Shown one piece after another: positions 9,010 through 20,808 of a DNA stretch of 64,000 nt (position 1 is its first letter; each line of letters begins with the position of its first letter). The notes beneath the pieces were generated by a model. The model did no database searches and was not told where the DNA came from. It saw only the letters and a program-made list of their open reading frames with translations. The position numbers and the translations under genes are program-made. Origin of the DNA: Lampris incognitus. Taxonomy: Eukaryota; Chordata; Actinopteri; Lampriformes; Lampridae. The stretch is from NCBI RefSeq assembly GCF_029633865.1, contig NC_079214.1:25965000-26028999 (forward strand), written 5' to 3'.

Positions 9010-12000
9010 AACACAGCCACTGAGGATGTACAAGCCAGTGCATTCTTAGTGCCAGTCCCAAGCCCGGATAAATGGGGAGGGTTGCATCAGGAAGGGCATC
9101 TGGCGTAAAATCTTTGCCAAATCAAATATGCGGATCATAAATGAGATTTCCATACTGGATCGGTCGAGGACCGGGTTACCAACTACCTTTCTGACCTTTC
9201 TGATTAAATGTACTGTTAACCAGCAGGGTGCTGGTGGAAACTATGCTACTGTTGGACGAAGGAGAAGGAGAGGGGGAAGGCATGTCCAGAGGCAGCGAGA
9301 CAGGAGGAAGGGTAGGAGTGTGGAGGTGAGAGTTGGAACTTTGAATGTTGGCACTATGATTGGTAAAGGGAGAGAGCTGGCTGATAGGATGGAAATAAGA
9401 AAGGTAGGCATACTGTGTGCAAAAGCCCAGGTGGAAGGAGAGTAAGGCCAGGAGTGTTGGAGGTTGGTTCAAACTCTTCTACCATGGTGCGAATGGGGGA
9501 GAAATGGGGTAGGGGTAATTCTGAAGGAAGAGTATGTCAAACGTGTGCTGGAGGTGAAGAGAGTGTCAGACAGAGTGATGAGTATGAAATTGGAAATTGA
9601 AGGTGTATTGCTGAATGTTATCAGCGCATATGTCTCACAAGTTGGTTGGGAGATGGAAGAGAAAGAAGAATGCTGAAGTGAGTTGGATGACGTGGCAGAG
9701 TGGATACCCAAGGAGGAGAGAGTGGTGATTGGAGCAGACTTCAGTGGACATGTTGGTGAAGGGAACAGAGGTGATGAGGAGGTGATGGGTAGGTATGGTG
9801 TCAAGGAGAGGAATGTGGAAGGACAGATGGTGGTGGATTTTGCGAAAAGGATGGAAATGGCTGTGGTGAATACATAGTTCAAGAAGAGGGAGGTACACAG
9901 GGTGACGTACAAGAGTGGAGGAAAGGGCACACAGGTGGACTATATCTTATGTAGAAGGCACGATCTATAAGGGATTGGAGACTGCAAGGTGGTGACACGG
10001 GAGAATGTAGCTAGGCAGCATCGCATGGTGGTCTGTAGGATGACTTTGGAGACCGAGAAGAGGAAGCGAGTGAAGGCAGATCCGAAGATCAAATGGTGGA
10101 AGTTGAAGAAGGAAGACTGTTGTGTGGAGTTCAAGGTGGAGTTAAGACAGGCACTGGGTGGTAGTGAAGAGTTGCTGGATGGCTGGGCAACCTGACAGAG
10201 ACAGCTAGGAAGGTACTTGGTGTGTCATCAGGACAGAGAAAGGAAGACAAGGAGACTTGGTGGTGGAACGAGGAAGTACAGCAAAGTATACAGAGGAAGA
10301 GGTTGGCAAAGAAGAAGTGGGATAGCCAGAGAGATGAAGAAAGTAGACAGGGGTACAAGGAGATGCAGCGTAAAGCAAAGAGAGAGGTGGCAAAGGCAAA
10401 GTAAAAGGCATATGGTGAGTTGCATGACAGGTTAGACACTAAGGAAGGAGAAAGGGACTTGTACTGATTGGCTAGACAGAGGGACCGAGCTGCGAAGGAT
10501 GTGCAGCAAGTTAGGGCGATCAAGGACAGAGATGGAAATGTGCTGACAAACAAGGAGAGTGTGCTGAGAAGGTGGAAGGAGTACTTTGAGGGGCTGATGA
10601 ATAAAGAAAATGAGAGAGAGAGAAGGTTGGATGATGTAGGGATAGTGAATCAGGAAGTGCAGTGGATTAGCAAGGAGGAAGTGAGGGCAGCTATGAAGAG
10701 GATGAAGAGTGGAAAGGCAGTTGGTCCTGATGACATACCTGTGGAGGAATGGAGATGTTTAGGAGAGATGGCAGTGGGGTTTTTAAGTAGATTGTTTACC
10801 ACAATCCTGGAACGTGAGAGGATGCCTGAGGAGTGGAGAAGACGCATACTGGTACCGATTATCAAGAACAAGGGCAATGTGCAGAACTGTATCAACTACA
10901 GAGGTATAAAGTTGATCAGCCACAGCATGAAGATTTGGGAAAGAGTAATAGAAGCTAGGTTAAGAGGAGAGGTGATGATTAGCGAGCAGCAGTATGGTTT
11001 CATGCCATGAAAGAGCACCACAGATGTGATGTTTGCTTTGAGAATGTTGATTGAGAAGTATAGAGAAGGCCAGAAGGAGTTACATTGTGTCTTTGTAGAT
11101 TTAGAGAAACCATATCTCAGGGTGCTGAGAGAGGAGGTGTGGTGTTGTATGAGGAAGTCGGGAGTTGCAGAGAAGTATGTAGGAGTGGTGCAGGATATAT
11201 ATGAGGGAAGTGTGACAGTGGTGAGGTGTGCGGTTGGAATGACAGATGGGTTCAAGGTGGAGGTGGAATTACACTAAGGATCGGCTCTGAGCCCTTTCTT
11301 GTTTGCAATGGTGATGGACAGGTTGACGGACAAGATCAGGCAGGAGTCTCCATGGATGATGTTGTTTGCAGATGACATTGTGATCTGTAGCGAGAGTAGG
11401 GTGCAGGTTGAGGAGAGCCTGGAGAGGTGGAGGTATGCACTGGAGACAAGAGGAATGAAAGTCAGTAGGAGTAAGACGGAATACCTATGCGTGACTGAGA
11501 GGGAGGACAGTGGAATGGTCAGGATGCAAGGAGTGGAGATGACAAAGGCATATGAGTTTAAATACTTGGGGTCAACTGTCCAAAGTAACGGGGAGTGCAG
11601 GAAAGAGGTGAAGAAGAGAGTGCAGGCAGGGTGGAGTGGGTGGAGAAGAGTGTCAGGAGTGATTTGCGACAGAAAGGTACCAGCAAGAGTTAAAGGGAAT
11701 GTTTACAAGATGGTTGTGAGACCAGCTATGTTATATGGTTTGGAGACAGGGGCACTGACAAAAAGACAGGAGGCGGAGCTGGAGGTAGCAGAGTTGAAGA
11801 TGCTAAGATTTTCACTGGGAGCGACGAAGAAGGATAGGATTAGGAATGATTATATTAGAGGGACAGCTCAGGTTGGACGGTTTGGAGACAAAGCAAGAGA
11901 GGCAAGATTGAGATGGCTTGGACATGTGTGGAGGAGAGATGCTGGGTATATTAGGAGAAGGATGCTGAATATGGAGCTGCCAGGGGAGAGGAAAAAAGGA

Positions 12001-12152
12001 AGGCCAAAGAGGAGGTTTTTGGATGTGGTGAGGGAAGACATGCAGGTGGCTGGTGTGACAGAGGAAGATGCAGAAGACAGGAAGAAATGGAAATGGATGA
12101 TCCGCTGTGGCGACCCCTAACGGGAGCAGCCGAAATAGTAGTAGTAGTAGTA
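9010..12152 (+). mobile_element. Near full-length non-LTR retrotransposon (RTE-like), decayed
   Basis: The element is 3143 bp, has an exact 17-bp target duplication and a short (TAG)n 3' tail. It encodes an apurinic-type endonuclease followed by reverse transcriptase. The clade assignment (RTE-like) rests on this short single-ORF layout and the trinucleotide tail, and is inferred. Frameshifts and stops split the open frame into at least eight pieces, so it is not active. Confidence 0.9.
9321..12120 (+). pseudogene. Endonuclease/reverse transcriptase ORF, broken
   Basis: Endonuclease motifs are LNVGTMIGKGRELAD (about 9340), [17 protein letters not shown] (about 9735-9785) and TQVDYILCRR (about 9930). 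Reverse transcriptase motifs are SGKAVGPDDIPVEEW (about 10708), NYRGIKLISHSMKIWER (about 10895), LHCVFVDLEK (about 11080) and the catalytic FADDIVIC box (about 11365). The C-terminal part (11299-12120) is the longest intact piece, ending in IRCGDP before TAA. Breaks include stops near 9673, 9877, 10195, 10404, 11008 and 11275 and a frame change near 9440. Several codons differ from the usual family pattern through CpG-type decay. Confidence 0.85.
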
Positions 12153-12169
12153 GATTATGGCTTACAGCT
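12153..12169. repeat. Target site duplication (17 bp), right of LINE
   Basis: Exact repeat of 8993-9009, directly after the (TAG)n tail of the LINE. Confidence 0.92.
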
Positions 12170-12339
12170 CATGAAAATCAAAAATCCAGTATCTCAAAAT
12201 ATTAGAATATTACATAAGACCAATAAAAAAAGGATTTATAATACAGAAGCCCAGGTTGCTTTGATAGTGGCCTTCAGGTCGTCTGCATTGTTGGGTCTGG
12301 TGTCTCTCATCTTCCTCTTGACAATACCCCTAAGCTACA

Positions 12340-13222
12340 GAAGGTCATTGCTGAAAGGGCTGGCTGTTCACAGAGTGCTGTATCAAAACATATCCATGGA
12401 AAGTTGACTGGAAGGGAAAAGTGTGGTAGGAAAAGGTGCACAAGCAACAGGGATGACCGCAGCCTCAAGAGGATTGTCAAGCAACGCCAATTCAAGAACT
12501 TGGGGGAGCTTCACAAGGAGTGGACTGAGGCTGGAGTCAGTGCATCAAGAGCCACCACACACAGACGTACCCAGGAACTGGGCTACAAGTGTCGCATTGC
12601 TAGTGTCAAGCCACTCCTGAACTAGAGACAACGACAGAAGCATCTTACCTGGGCTAAGGAGAAAAATAACTGGACCATTGGTCAGTGGTCCAAAGTCTTC
12701 TTTTCAGATGAAAGTAAATGTTGCATTTCATTTGGAAATCAAGGTCCCAGAGTCTGGAGGAAGAGTGGAGAGGCACAGAATCCAAGTTGCTTGAAGTCCG
12801 GTGTGAAGTTTCCACAGTCAGTGAAGATTTGGAGTGCCATGTCATCTGTTGGTGTTGGTCCATTGTGTTTTATCAAGCCCAGAGTCAACGTAGCTGTCTA
12901 CCAGGAGCACTTCATGCTTCCGTCTGCTGACAAGCTTTATGGAGATGCTGATTTCATTTTCCAGCAGGACTTGACACCTGCCCACAATGCCAAAACTACC
13001 ATGGTACTACTGTGCTTGATTGGCCAGCCAACTCGCTTGACCTGAACCATTGTCAAGAGGAAGATGAGAGACTCCAGACCCAACAATGCAGACGAGCTGA
13101 AGGCTGCTATCAAAGCAACCTGGGCTTCCATAACACCCCAGCAGTGCCACAGGCTGATTGCCTCCATGCCACGACGCATTGATGCAGTAATTCATGCAAA
13201 AGGAACCCCGACCAAGTACTGA
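12340..13222 (+). pseudogene. Tc1-like transposase, broken
   Basis: Pieces in order are a helix-turn-helix (AERAGCSQSAVSKHIHGK, about 12353-12405), the second DNA-binding part (to 12624, ending in a stop after KPLLN), the first catalytic aspartate in FFSDESK (about 12700-12720), QQDLTPAHNAKTT with the second aspartate (about 12961-13000), and a C-terminal PRRIDAVIHAKG region (about 13170-13205). The segment that would hold the third acidic residue is deleted around 13042-13050. Stops and frame changes rule out activity. Confidence 0.8.
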
Positions 13223-13498
13223 GTGCATAAATGAACATACTTTTCAAAAGGTCGTCATTTCTGTATTATTAATTCTCTTTTTGATAGGTCTTATGTAATA
13301 TTCTAATATTTACGATACTGGATTTTTGATTTTCATGAGCTGTAAACTGTAATCATCAAGATTAAAAAAAAAGGCTTGACATAGTTCACTTTATGTGTAA
13401 TGAATCTAGACTATATGAAAGTTTCACTTTTTGAATTAAATTATGGAAAATAACGAACTTTTCCACAATATTCTAATTTTTTTAGATGCACCTGTATA

Positions 13499-13890
13499 GG
13501 GCAGCATGGTGGTGCAGTGGTTAGCGTGGTCGCCTCATAGCAAGAAGGTCCTGGGTTCGAACCCCAGGGTAGTCCAACCTTGGGGGTCATCCTGGGTCGT
13601 CCTCTGTTTGGAGTTTGCATGTTCTCCCCGTGTCTGTGTGGGTTCCCTCCGGGTGCTCTGGTTTCCTCTCACAGTCCAAAGACATGTAGGTCAGGTGAAT
13701 TGGCTGTCCTAAATTGTCCCTAGGTGTGAATATGTGTGTGTGTGTGTGTATGTGTGGGCCCTGTGATGGCCTGGCGGCCTGTCCAGGGTGTCTCCCCACT
13801 TGCTGCCCAATGACTCCTGGGATAGGTTCCAGCATCCCCGTGACCCTGAGAGCAGGATTAACAGTTTGGATAATGGATGGATGGATATAT
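13499..13890 (+). mobile_element. tRNA-derived SINE with GGATGGAT tail
   Basis: A tRNA-like head carries a box A (TGGTGCAGTGGTTAGCG) and a box B (GGTTCGAACCCC). A body with GGAGTTTGCATGTTCTCCCC and CCAAAGACATGTAGGT follows, then a tail with GGATAGGTTCCAGCATCCC and GGATGGATGGAT. It begins directly after the TA of the Tc1-like element. Fragments of the tail recur at 23310, 23493 and 34394, and a related head at 61205-61590. Confidence 0.85.
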
Positions 13891-14360
13891 ACGTATATAT
13901 ATAGCGTTTTTTTCCAAAACCGTCAATGGTGTTGAGTGCTCGACTAATGAGGAGCGGAATATATATATATACATGAGAAGTAAAGATATACACTACCGTT
14001 CAAAAGTTTGGGATCACCCAAACAATTTTGTGTTTTCCATGAAAAGTCACACTTATTCACCACCATATGTTGTGAAATGAATAGAAAATAGAGTCAAGAC
14101 ATTGACAAGGTTAGAAATAATGATTTGTATTTGAAATAAGATTTTTTTTACATCAAACTTTGCTTTCGTCAAAGAATCCTCCATTTGCAGCAATTACAGC
14201 ATTGCAGACCTTTGGCATTCTAGCTGTTAATTTGTTGAGGTAATCTGGAGAAATTGCACCCCACGCTTCCAGAAGCAGCTCCCACAAGTTGGATTGGTTG
14301 GATGGGCACTTCTTTGAGCAGATTGAGTTTCTGGAGCATCACATTTGTGGGGTCAATTAA

Positions 14361-14657
14361 ATGCTCAAAATGGCCAGAAAAAGAGAACTTTCATCTGAAA
14401 CTCGACAGTCTATTCTTGTTCTTAGAAATGAAGGCTATTCCATGCGAGAAATTGCTAAGAAATTGAGGATTTCCTACACCGGTGTGTACTACTCCCTTCA
14501 GAGGACAGCACAAACAGACTCTAACCAGAGTAGAAAAAGAAGTGGGAGGCCGCGTTGCACAACTGAGCAAGAAGATAAGTACATTAGAGTCTCTAGTTTG
14601 AGAAACAGACGCCTCACAGGTCCCCAACTGGCATCTTCATTAAATAGTACCTGTTAG
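14361..14657 (+). pseudogene. Tc1 transposase N-terminal fragment (98 aa), copy B long frame
   Basis: Equivalent to the minus-strand frame of copy A, with an upstream in-frame ATG adding three residues (the family start is at 14370). It holds the first helix-turn-helix, the GRPR linker and part of the second subdomain, then ends at LNSTC where the opposite arm begins. Differences from copy A include K36R (LRISY). Confidence 0.8.
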
Positions 14658-14808
14658 AGCCTGTTTGTGCTGTCCTCTGAAGGGAGTAGTACACACCGGT
14701 GTAGGAAATCTTCAATTTCTTAGCAATTTCTCGCATGGAATAGCCTTCATTTCTAAGAACAAGAATAGACTGTCGAGTTTCAGATGAAAGTTCTCTTTTT
14801 CTGGCCAT
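14614..14808 (-). pseudogene. Tc1 transposase N-terminal fragment (64 aa), copy B short frame
   Basis: The translated sequence is identical to the short frame of copy A (7752-7946), including the 12 spacer-encoded residues at the end. This supports recent copying of the same palindrome. Confidence 0.75.
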
Positions 14809-15189
14809 TTTGAGCGTTTAATTGACCCCACAAATGTGATGCTCCAGAAACTCAATCTGCTCAAAGAAGTGCCCATCCAACCAATCCAACTTGTGGGAGC
14901 TGCTTCTGGAAGTGTGGGGTGCAATTTCTCCAGATTACCTCAACAAATTAACAGCTAGAATGCCAAAGGTCTGCAATGCTGTAATTGCTGCAAATGGAGG
15001 ATTCTTTGACGAAAGCAAAGTTTGATGTAAAAAAAATCTTATTTCAAATACAAATCATTATTTCTAACCTTGTCAATGTCTTGACTCTATTTTCTATTCA
15101 TTTCACAACATATGGTGGTGAATAAGTGTGACTTTTCATGGAAAATACGAAATTGTTTGGGTGATCCCAAACTTTTGAACGGTAGTGTA

Positions 15190-15547
15190 TATCTCACAAT
15201 ATCGCCCTACATATCCAGAAATAACATGTCTAACATTCTAGCTGACGCTCAACACATTGAACTGTTTGATATTATTCTTTACATTACCAAACCAAAACTA
15301 ATTTCCAAATAATACACTCTGAAATATTTCAGACCTAATTTTCTGACAAATTATAGGTAATAGGTTTCTCGTTATCGGTAATTTAGACAGCAAAATTGTG
15401 TCTCACGATATGACAATACGTGAATTTCATCTCGATACAATACTATTAAAAGATGATAAATGATAACATTGACTTGTATTTCCCAGCCCTGTAACAGAGG
15501 GACTCAAACACTCACTGTCCTGGCCCTGAGCAGTGAATCCCTGCAAG
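15190..15547. other. AT-rich stretch, possible old DNA transposon remnant
   Basis: No gene. Words such as TCACGATATGACAATACG and ATCTCGATACAATACT resemble common fish non-autonomous transposon ends, but I cannot find a matching inverted end. Confidence 0.3.
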
Positions 15548-15562
15548 CTCTCTCTCTCTCTC

Positions 15563-15650
<88 letters not shown>

Positions 15651-15652
15651 TC
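15548..15652. repeat. (CT)n-(CA)n microsatellite
   Basis: About 90 bases of CT with a few CTCG interruptions followed by a short CA run. Confidence 0.95.
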
Positions 15653-16248
15653 ACTCACATGCCCTTGCAACTTTCCTGCAATCAAAGGTTCCAAGGTGCT
15701 ATGATAATTTTGCAGGTCATCAGATGTCAGCTGAAGGAATGTGAGTGTATTGACCCACTTTAAAACTCCTTTCTGAGGCAGCACTATATATATATATCAA
15801 AGATTGGAAGGCTGTCTGAGATGAGAGCCATACATGTTCCAATTAAGCCTCCTATTTTCTTCTTTGTTGTTCCCTCTCAAGTCAAAGGGCTAAATGTGTT
15901 CTGGATTTCAGGCCAGTGTCATTACCTCAGCAGCTGGAGGTCAGATGGTTGTAGTGGTAGCATAGCGAGACAGAGAATCAATACGGGACTAACTGGCTTG
16001 GCTGGGAATGACTGGTACGAGTTAGAGGCAGCTTCTTTGGTGGCACTCTTCTGATTTATTGCCGTTGTTAAAGAGAAAATTGAGTCAGAAGAATTTCATT
16101 TAATGGCACACCAGTTGGTTGTTCAGCACTTGCACTAGACTTGACCTTAAGTTCTAGATAGGAATACAACTTTGTGAGGACAGCTTGTGGCTAGTGAGCT
16201 TGGCTACTCTCATGCAGTTTGATAAGAGCACATATTAGTGTCACGTCA

Positions 16249-16249
16249 T

Positions 16250-16330
<81 letters not shown>
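16249..16330. repeat. (GT)n microsatellite
   Basis: About 40 uninterrupted GT units. Confidence 0.97.
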
Positions 16331-16331
<1 letters not shown>

Positions 16332-16639
16332 CGAACCGTGCCTGGAGACAGGACAGAAAATAAAAGAAATGTGTTTGCAGTAATAGAACATGAGTTCATT
16401 TCTTCGCTGATGCAGGTTGTGTGGCGGTGCTCTTTGCAACACTGCTCCCTCTGTCGCTGAATATGTGATAGCACTCTACTACCACCTGGTGGGGAAAATC
16501 ACTACCTGCAATTGAGCTGATTTCCAAAATCAATCTCATCATTTCTCAGTGGCCATAATGTACTTGGCCAATTTAAATTAAAGAAAAAACAAAAGAATTA
16601 AATCACACCGAAAAACTGAGCACTTTTCTAAATGTTTTC

Positions 16640-16756
16640 TTTTTTGTGTGTGTGAGTGATGTCTGCAAGTGCTAGAAGCTGATGTGCACCGGAGTCAAAT
16701 TCCTCGTGTGCATAGGCACACTTGACCAATAAAGATGATTCTGATTCTGATTTAAT
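16640..16756 (+). mobile_element. LINE 3' end fragment with (ATTCTG)n-type tail
   Basis: The piece contains GGAGTCAAATTCCTCGTGTG, CACTTGACCAATAAAG and the tail GATTCTGATTCTGATTT. This is the typical 3' end of fish L2/CR1-like retrotransposons. No coding sequence remains. Confidence 0.65.
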
Positions 16757-16835
16757 AGGCTAGTTTCAGAGCTCTACCAGTCTCTGGCTCCCAGTAAATC
16801 ATTATGGAGACATCAGCTATATTAAAACTAAGTTT

Positions 16836-17396
<561 letters not shown>

Positions 17397-19220
17397 ATAT
17401 TGGAACTCTTTGACACACTTAAATGCACTAAGGTCAACAAAGACCTACTACACTTACACCACACATTTATTAATAGAAAATGCAATTTCTTACCTTATGG
17501 CTTCATCTTTGCCCCTTATACAGCCATCTTCCTTGTCCCACTGGATGCAAAGTCCTTTATAATGTATTCAAAGTCCATCTTTTTAGCCAGTTCACACTCA
17601 ATGGCAAGCATTGCCATAATCAGGATGAACATAATTATTGCTGGCCTCTATGCCCCCCCCCAGTGGCTTGGCGGCAGAAAGCTTTCCCCTTTTCCCCCCT
17701 TATGGGTGGCCCCGTGTGTGTGCGTGTGCGTACGTGTCCTTGCGCCCGCATACGTGTTGGGGTTCAACTCAGAGAAAAGGCCTTTCTGACCTTTCTGATT
17801 AAATTACAATAGCCTGTCTCTCTTGTCCCAGACTCTCCGAGTAATTATTCTAATGAAGCAAGGATTTGATTAACAAAGAGCAGGAGGAGAAACAACTGAA
17901 TCCATGCGGTCAGTAAATGGTTCATAACACATTTGTTCCCTGAAGCTGCTAATCTAGACTGGATACTCGGTGGGTAATTCAGCAGGTGTGAAATCCCACG
18001 TTGCACAGCTCGGCTGTTTTTCGAGGATCTGCAACAAGGTGCAAATGTTCAGTGAGAGCGGAACAGCGGCATTCATTCCTTTTAGGATATTTGTTCACCG
18101 GCCAATCAGGGGACCTTTGTTTGCACTCATACCTGATTAGATTTGAAGAAAAATGTCATATCTCTAGTGAGGCTCAGGCGCCTTTGCGAATCATTGCTTT
18201 GACATTTTTCTTGGCAGTGACATTCACGTTTGCCTCCTGACTTTCCACACTGCAGAAAGCTGGTATATTGAATACCATGCTGATAGTGTTGTCGAATCAG
18301 GTGAAGTGCTCTCTGGGTGTTTTAGTGTGTTTTAATGGCGATGTTCCTTCCACAGGAATAGCGGCCTAGATGCGAGTCGCAGCTGCTGTGAGATGCCCCC
18401 ACCCTCTTCCTCCTTCCCTCTCCACTCCCCCACCTTGTTGTCTACCTTTGCTCCTCTCTTCCCGTAGTTGTAAGTCAGCCAGATCAGATGGCGGGGGAGT
18501 GTCACTGAGGAGTGACAAAAAACATCTCTCATCCTGTGTCATGTCGCTCCTGCTTGTCCCTCCGCCAGCTGACCTCTCTGCTCCCTCTTTTTGTTCCACT
18601 GACGGAAAAAAAAAAAGGAGCAGGAACACAGATAATGGGAGGATGGAGCCGATGAGAGGATGTGGACAGTCCTGTCAAGGAAGAGCACTTCCTCTTCCCT
18701 CTCTGTGGCTTATCCGTAATGGCACCACAGCCACGGCAGAAGGAAGTGATGTCACAGACCCATGAGAAAGGAGTAGATGTCAAAACTGGACTCGGGGAAA
18801 AGGGGTACCTCACATGGTACCATCGTTTGCCATTTTTTATCATCCAAACAAAGCCATGGGTGTTGTTCAGTGTTATTTGACTGGTAACTGCATGTCTTGT
18901 TATAGGTTAAAGTCTGCCATCTACTGGAGAGAATCAATTTGGTCTCTGTAAAGGTCACTACCGGCCACTTCCTTCAAGATTACATGGATGAGTTGGGAGG
19001 CTAAACGATCAAGACGGGGGGGGTGTAAAGATGCTAATGGGCAGGGGTAGGGGGTGCGTTGAAACTAGATGCCGGGGTTTGGAGTTTTTGATAGGCATTT
19101 CTTCCAGAGGCACCTCCTGCTGTGTGCTGCGTCTAAAGATCCCTCCTTACCGCTTTCACTTTTAAAAAAAAGGTCATATTCAGTTAAACAGCAATGCTTG
19201 TAATGCACCCACAGTCACTC
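17397..19220. other. Intergenic stretch, no recognised gene
   Basis: A 131-codon frame at 18370-18765 and its antisense partner have no recognisable domain. The composition around 18370-18800 is more GC-rich than its surroundings. I see no splice-framed exon or repeat that I can name. Confidence 0.35.
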
Positions 19221-19221
19221 C

Positions 19222-19274
<53 letters not shown>

Positions 19275-19293
19275 ACACACATACGCACACACA
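19221..19293. repeat. (CA)n microsatellite
   Basis: CA repeat with GTGCACACACATACG interruptions at its right end. Confidence 0.95.
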
Positions 19294-19959
19294 CAGATGC
19301 AGAGGTTGGCAGTAGAGAGCAACGGCAAACGAACTGAGATGGCAACAGACAGGGAGACAGACAGGGAGAAAAGTAGATGGCATATCTGTCTCAAGAGGAA
19401 CTCACCTTTAAAGAGGGAAACGTCTTGAGAAACATGCCTGCATCCACAATCACCGCCTCTCGACAGCCCCTCTTTCAAAATGGTGTCAGCGTTGCATCTG
19501 CCTGTATAGGAGACCAACCTTGTCGTTATTCAACCTATCTGCCAAGCTTAATCCAGAATATTATAAGCCTTTGTAGCACTAGCGTCCATCGGCCCATTCG
19601 TGTATAACTCACGAAAATGACGTGTCAGCATTCCTGTGCCTCAGCTGAGGGAACTGCGTAGCATCAGATGGTATATCCTCGTGTCTCACTCTGATGCTGG
19701 TGGCCGGAGGCAATGTCTCAGTCAAAGTTTCTTTACAGAAGGATCTGCCATTCAGCAGACTGACACAAGGCATCCGTGATCAAACGACTTCTTGACAGCT
19801 GACACCATTCACTTATGTTTCCTTTAGTGGAGACGTTGTCTTCAGGAAAATCTGTACTTGAGTCTATTCTGCGTATGTGTGCGTGCATGCACTTGCATAT
19901 GCTTTTGTTTGTATTTGTGTTGCATGCTTGCAGATGTATTTGCACGGCACACGCATGTG

Positions 19960-19961
<2 letters not shown>

Positions 19962-20015
<54 letters not shown>
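19962..20015. repeat. (GT)n microsatellite
   Basis: About 26 GT units. Confidence 0.96.
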
Positions 20016-20017
<2 letters not shown>

Positions 20018-20808
20018 TCTTGCTCTGTCCCAGCAGTCTATCCATCCAGTCTGGTTGACCCCTTGTGTGTCCTGTAGCCTGTGGCGATTAATTAATGACC
20101 CATTTGTTTAATTGTGGTGAGCTAATAAGGACAGAGATGTAAAGGGAGAGGGGGGTAGTTCTGGGAGGTGGGGAGAGGTGTTTGTCATGATGGTGGAGGG
20201 AAAGAACACAGCAGAAGAGAGAGATGAATGAAACTGAAAATCAAATCTGATCTCAAACTACACGTCGTGTGCAAGAAGAAACCTCCCCTCTTCCTCTTTG
20301 TCCTCTTCTGCTGGGGGAGCGTCCTGCTGAAGTATCACTGCATGTGGGGCTTGTGGTGTTGTACAGTGTGAGTCTCTCTATACATTGTGAGTTCGGTGTC
20401 ATCGTGATACAGGGCAAGCGTCGCATCCTGTCTTTCTCCCTATCTCTTTCTCTGTCACATTGCTGAATATGCCTTCCTGAGCAGACTGCACACTGACAAC
20501 CGTCACCTATTCACACTAGTGGCCATCTGCCACAGCCCTGCCTGCGCTTTCATACACAGTTTGCGGACAATCTGTGGTTACCATTTGGTGGACCAGCAAA
20601 GGTCTCTTGGAGGTTTTGTCTGCATTTCATTACATTTCGGGTCAGTCCAGGGTCATGGCTCAACAGACAAGATGTGCTTGTGCGGTAGTTATGCATGCAG
20701 TGGGGCTGAACAGGTCTATGAGAGGTTGATATCTGGTTTGTTACCCCTGTAGTGAGATTACTGGTGTTTATAGATGAAGATACATTTTTGGAGGAAATGT
20801 GGTTATGC
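20016..20808. other. Intergenic stretch, nothing identified
   Basis: Unique-looking sequence with no supportable exon, RNA gene or named repeat. Confidence 0.35.

Larger units (their letters stand above)
8874..13494 (+). mobile_element. Tc1-like element with long inverted ends, split by a LINE
   Basis: The right end (AGATGCACCTG followed by TA) and the left end share long inverted repeats containing the block AAAAGTGAAACTTTCATAT and the adjacent TTCATTACACATAAAGTGAA. A decayed transposase on the + strand lies between (about 12340-13220). The left arm, after the inserted LINE, also carries an inverted copy of the 3' coding part: 12250-12335 is the reverse complement of about 13048-13125. The element is thus partly a foldback structure. 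The left tip seems to lack the last 30 bases or so. The LINE at 9010-12152 interrupts the left arm. Confidence 0.8.
13991..15187 (+). mobile_element. Palindromic Tc1-like derivative, copy B (1197 bp)
   Basis: Flanked by TA at 13989-13990 and 15188-15189, this is the reverse complement of copy A with only a few substitutions and exactly the same total length. The arms are 13991-14525 and 14653-15187, with a 127-bp spacer between. Arm-specific bases agree between copies: the long-frame arm has CACGCTTCC and TTTTG, and the short-frame arm has CACACTTCC and TTTCG. The palindrome therefore existed before the copies separated. Confidence 0.93.

Noticed and set aside
9469-9930. Minus-strand open frames inside the LINE (for example 153 codons)
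   Set aside because: Antisense of the purine-rich retrotransposon coding strand, with no recognisable domain.
13499-13600. A tRNA gene with box B GGTTCGAACCCC
   Set aside because: It is the head of a SINE with a typical body and GGATGGAT tail.
18370-18765. A 131-codon open frame on the + strand
   Set aside because: No domain, biased towards Pro/Ser/Leu, overlapped by equally long antisense frames, and no splice or promoter context.
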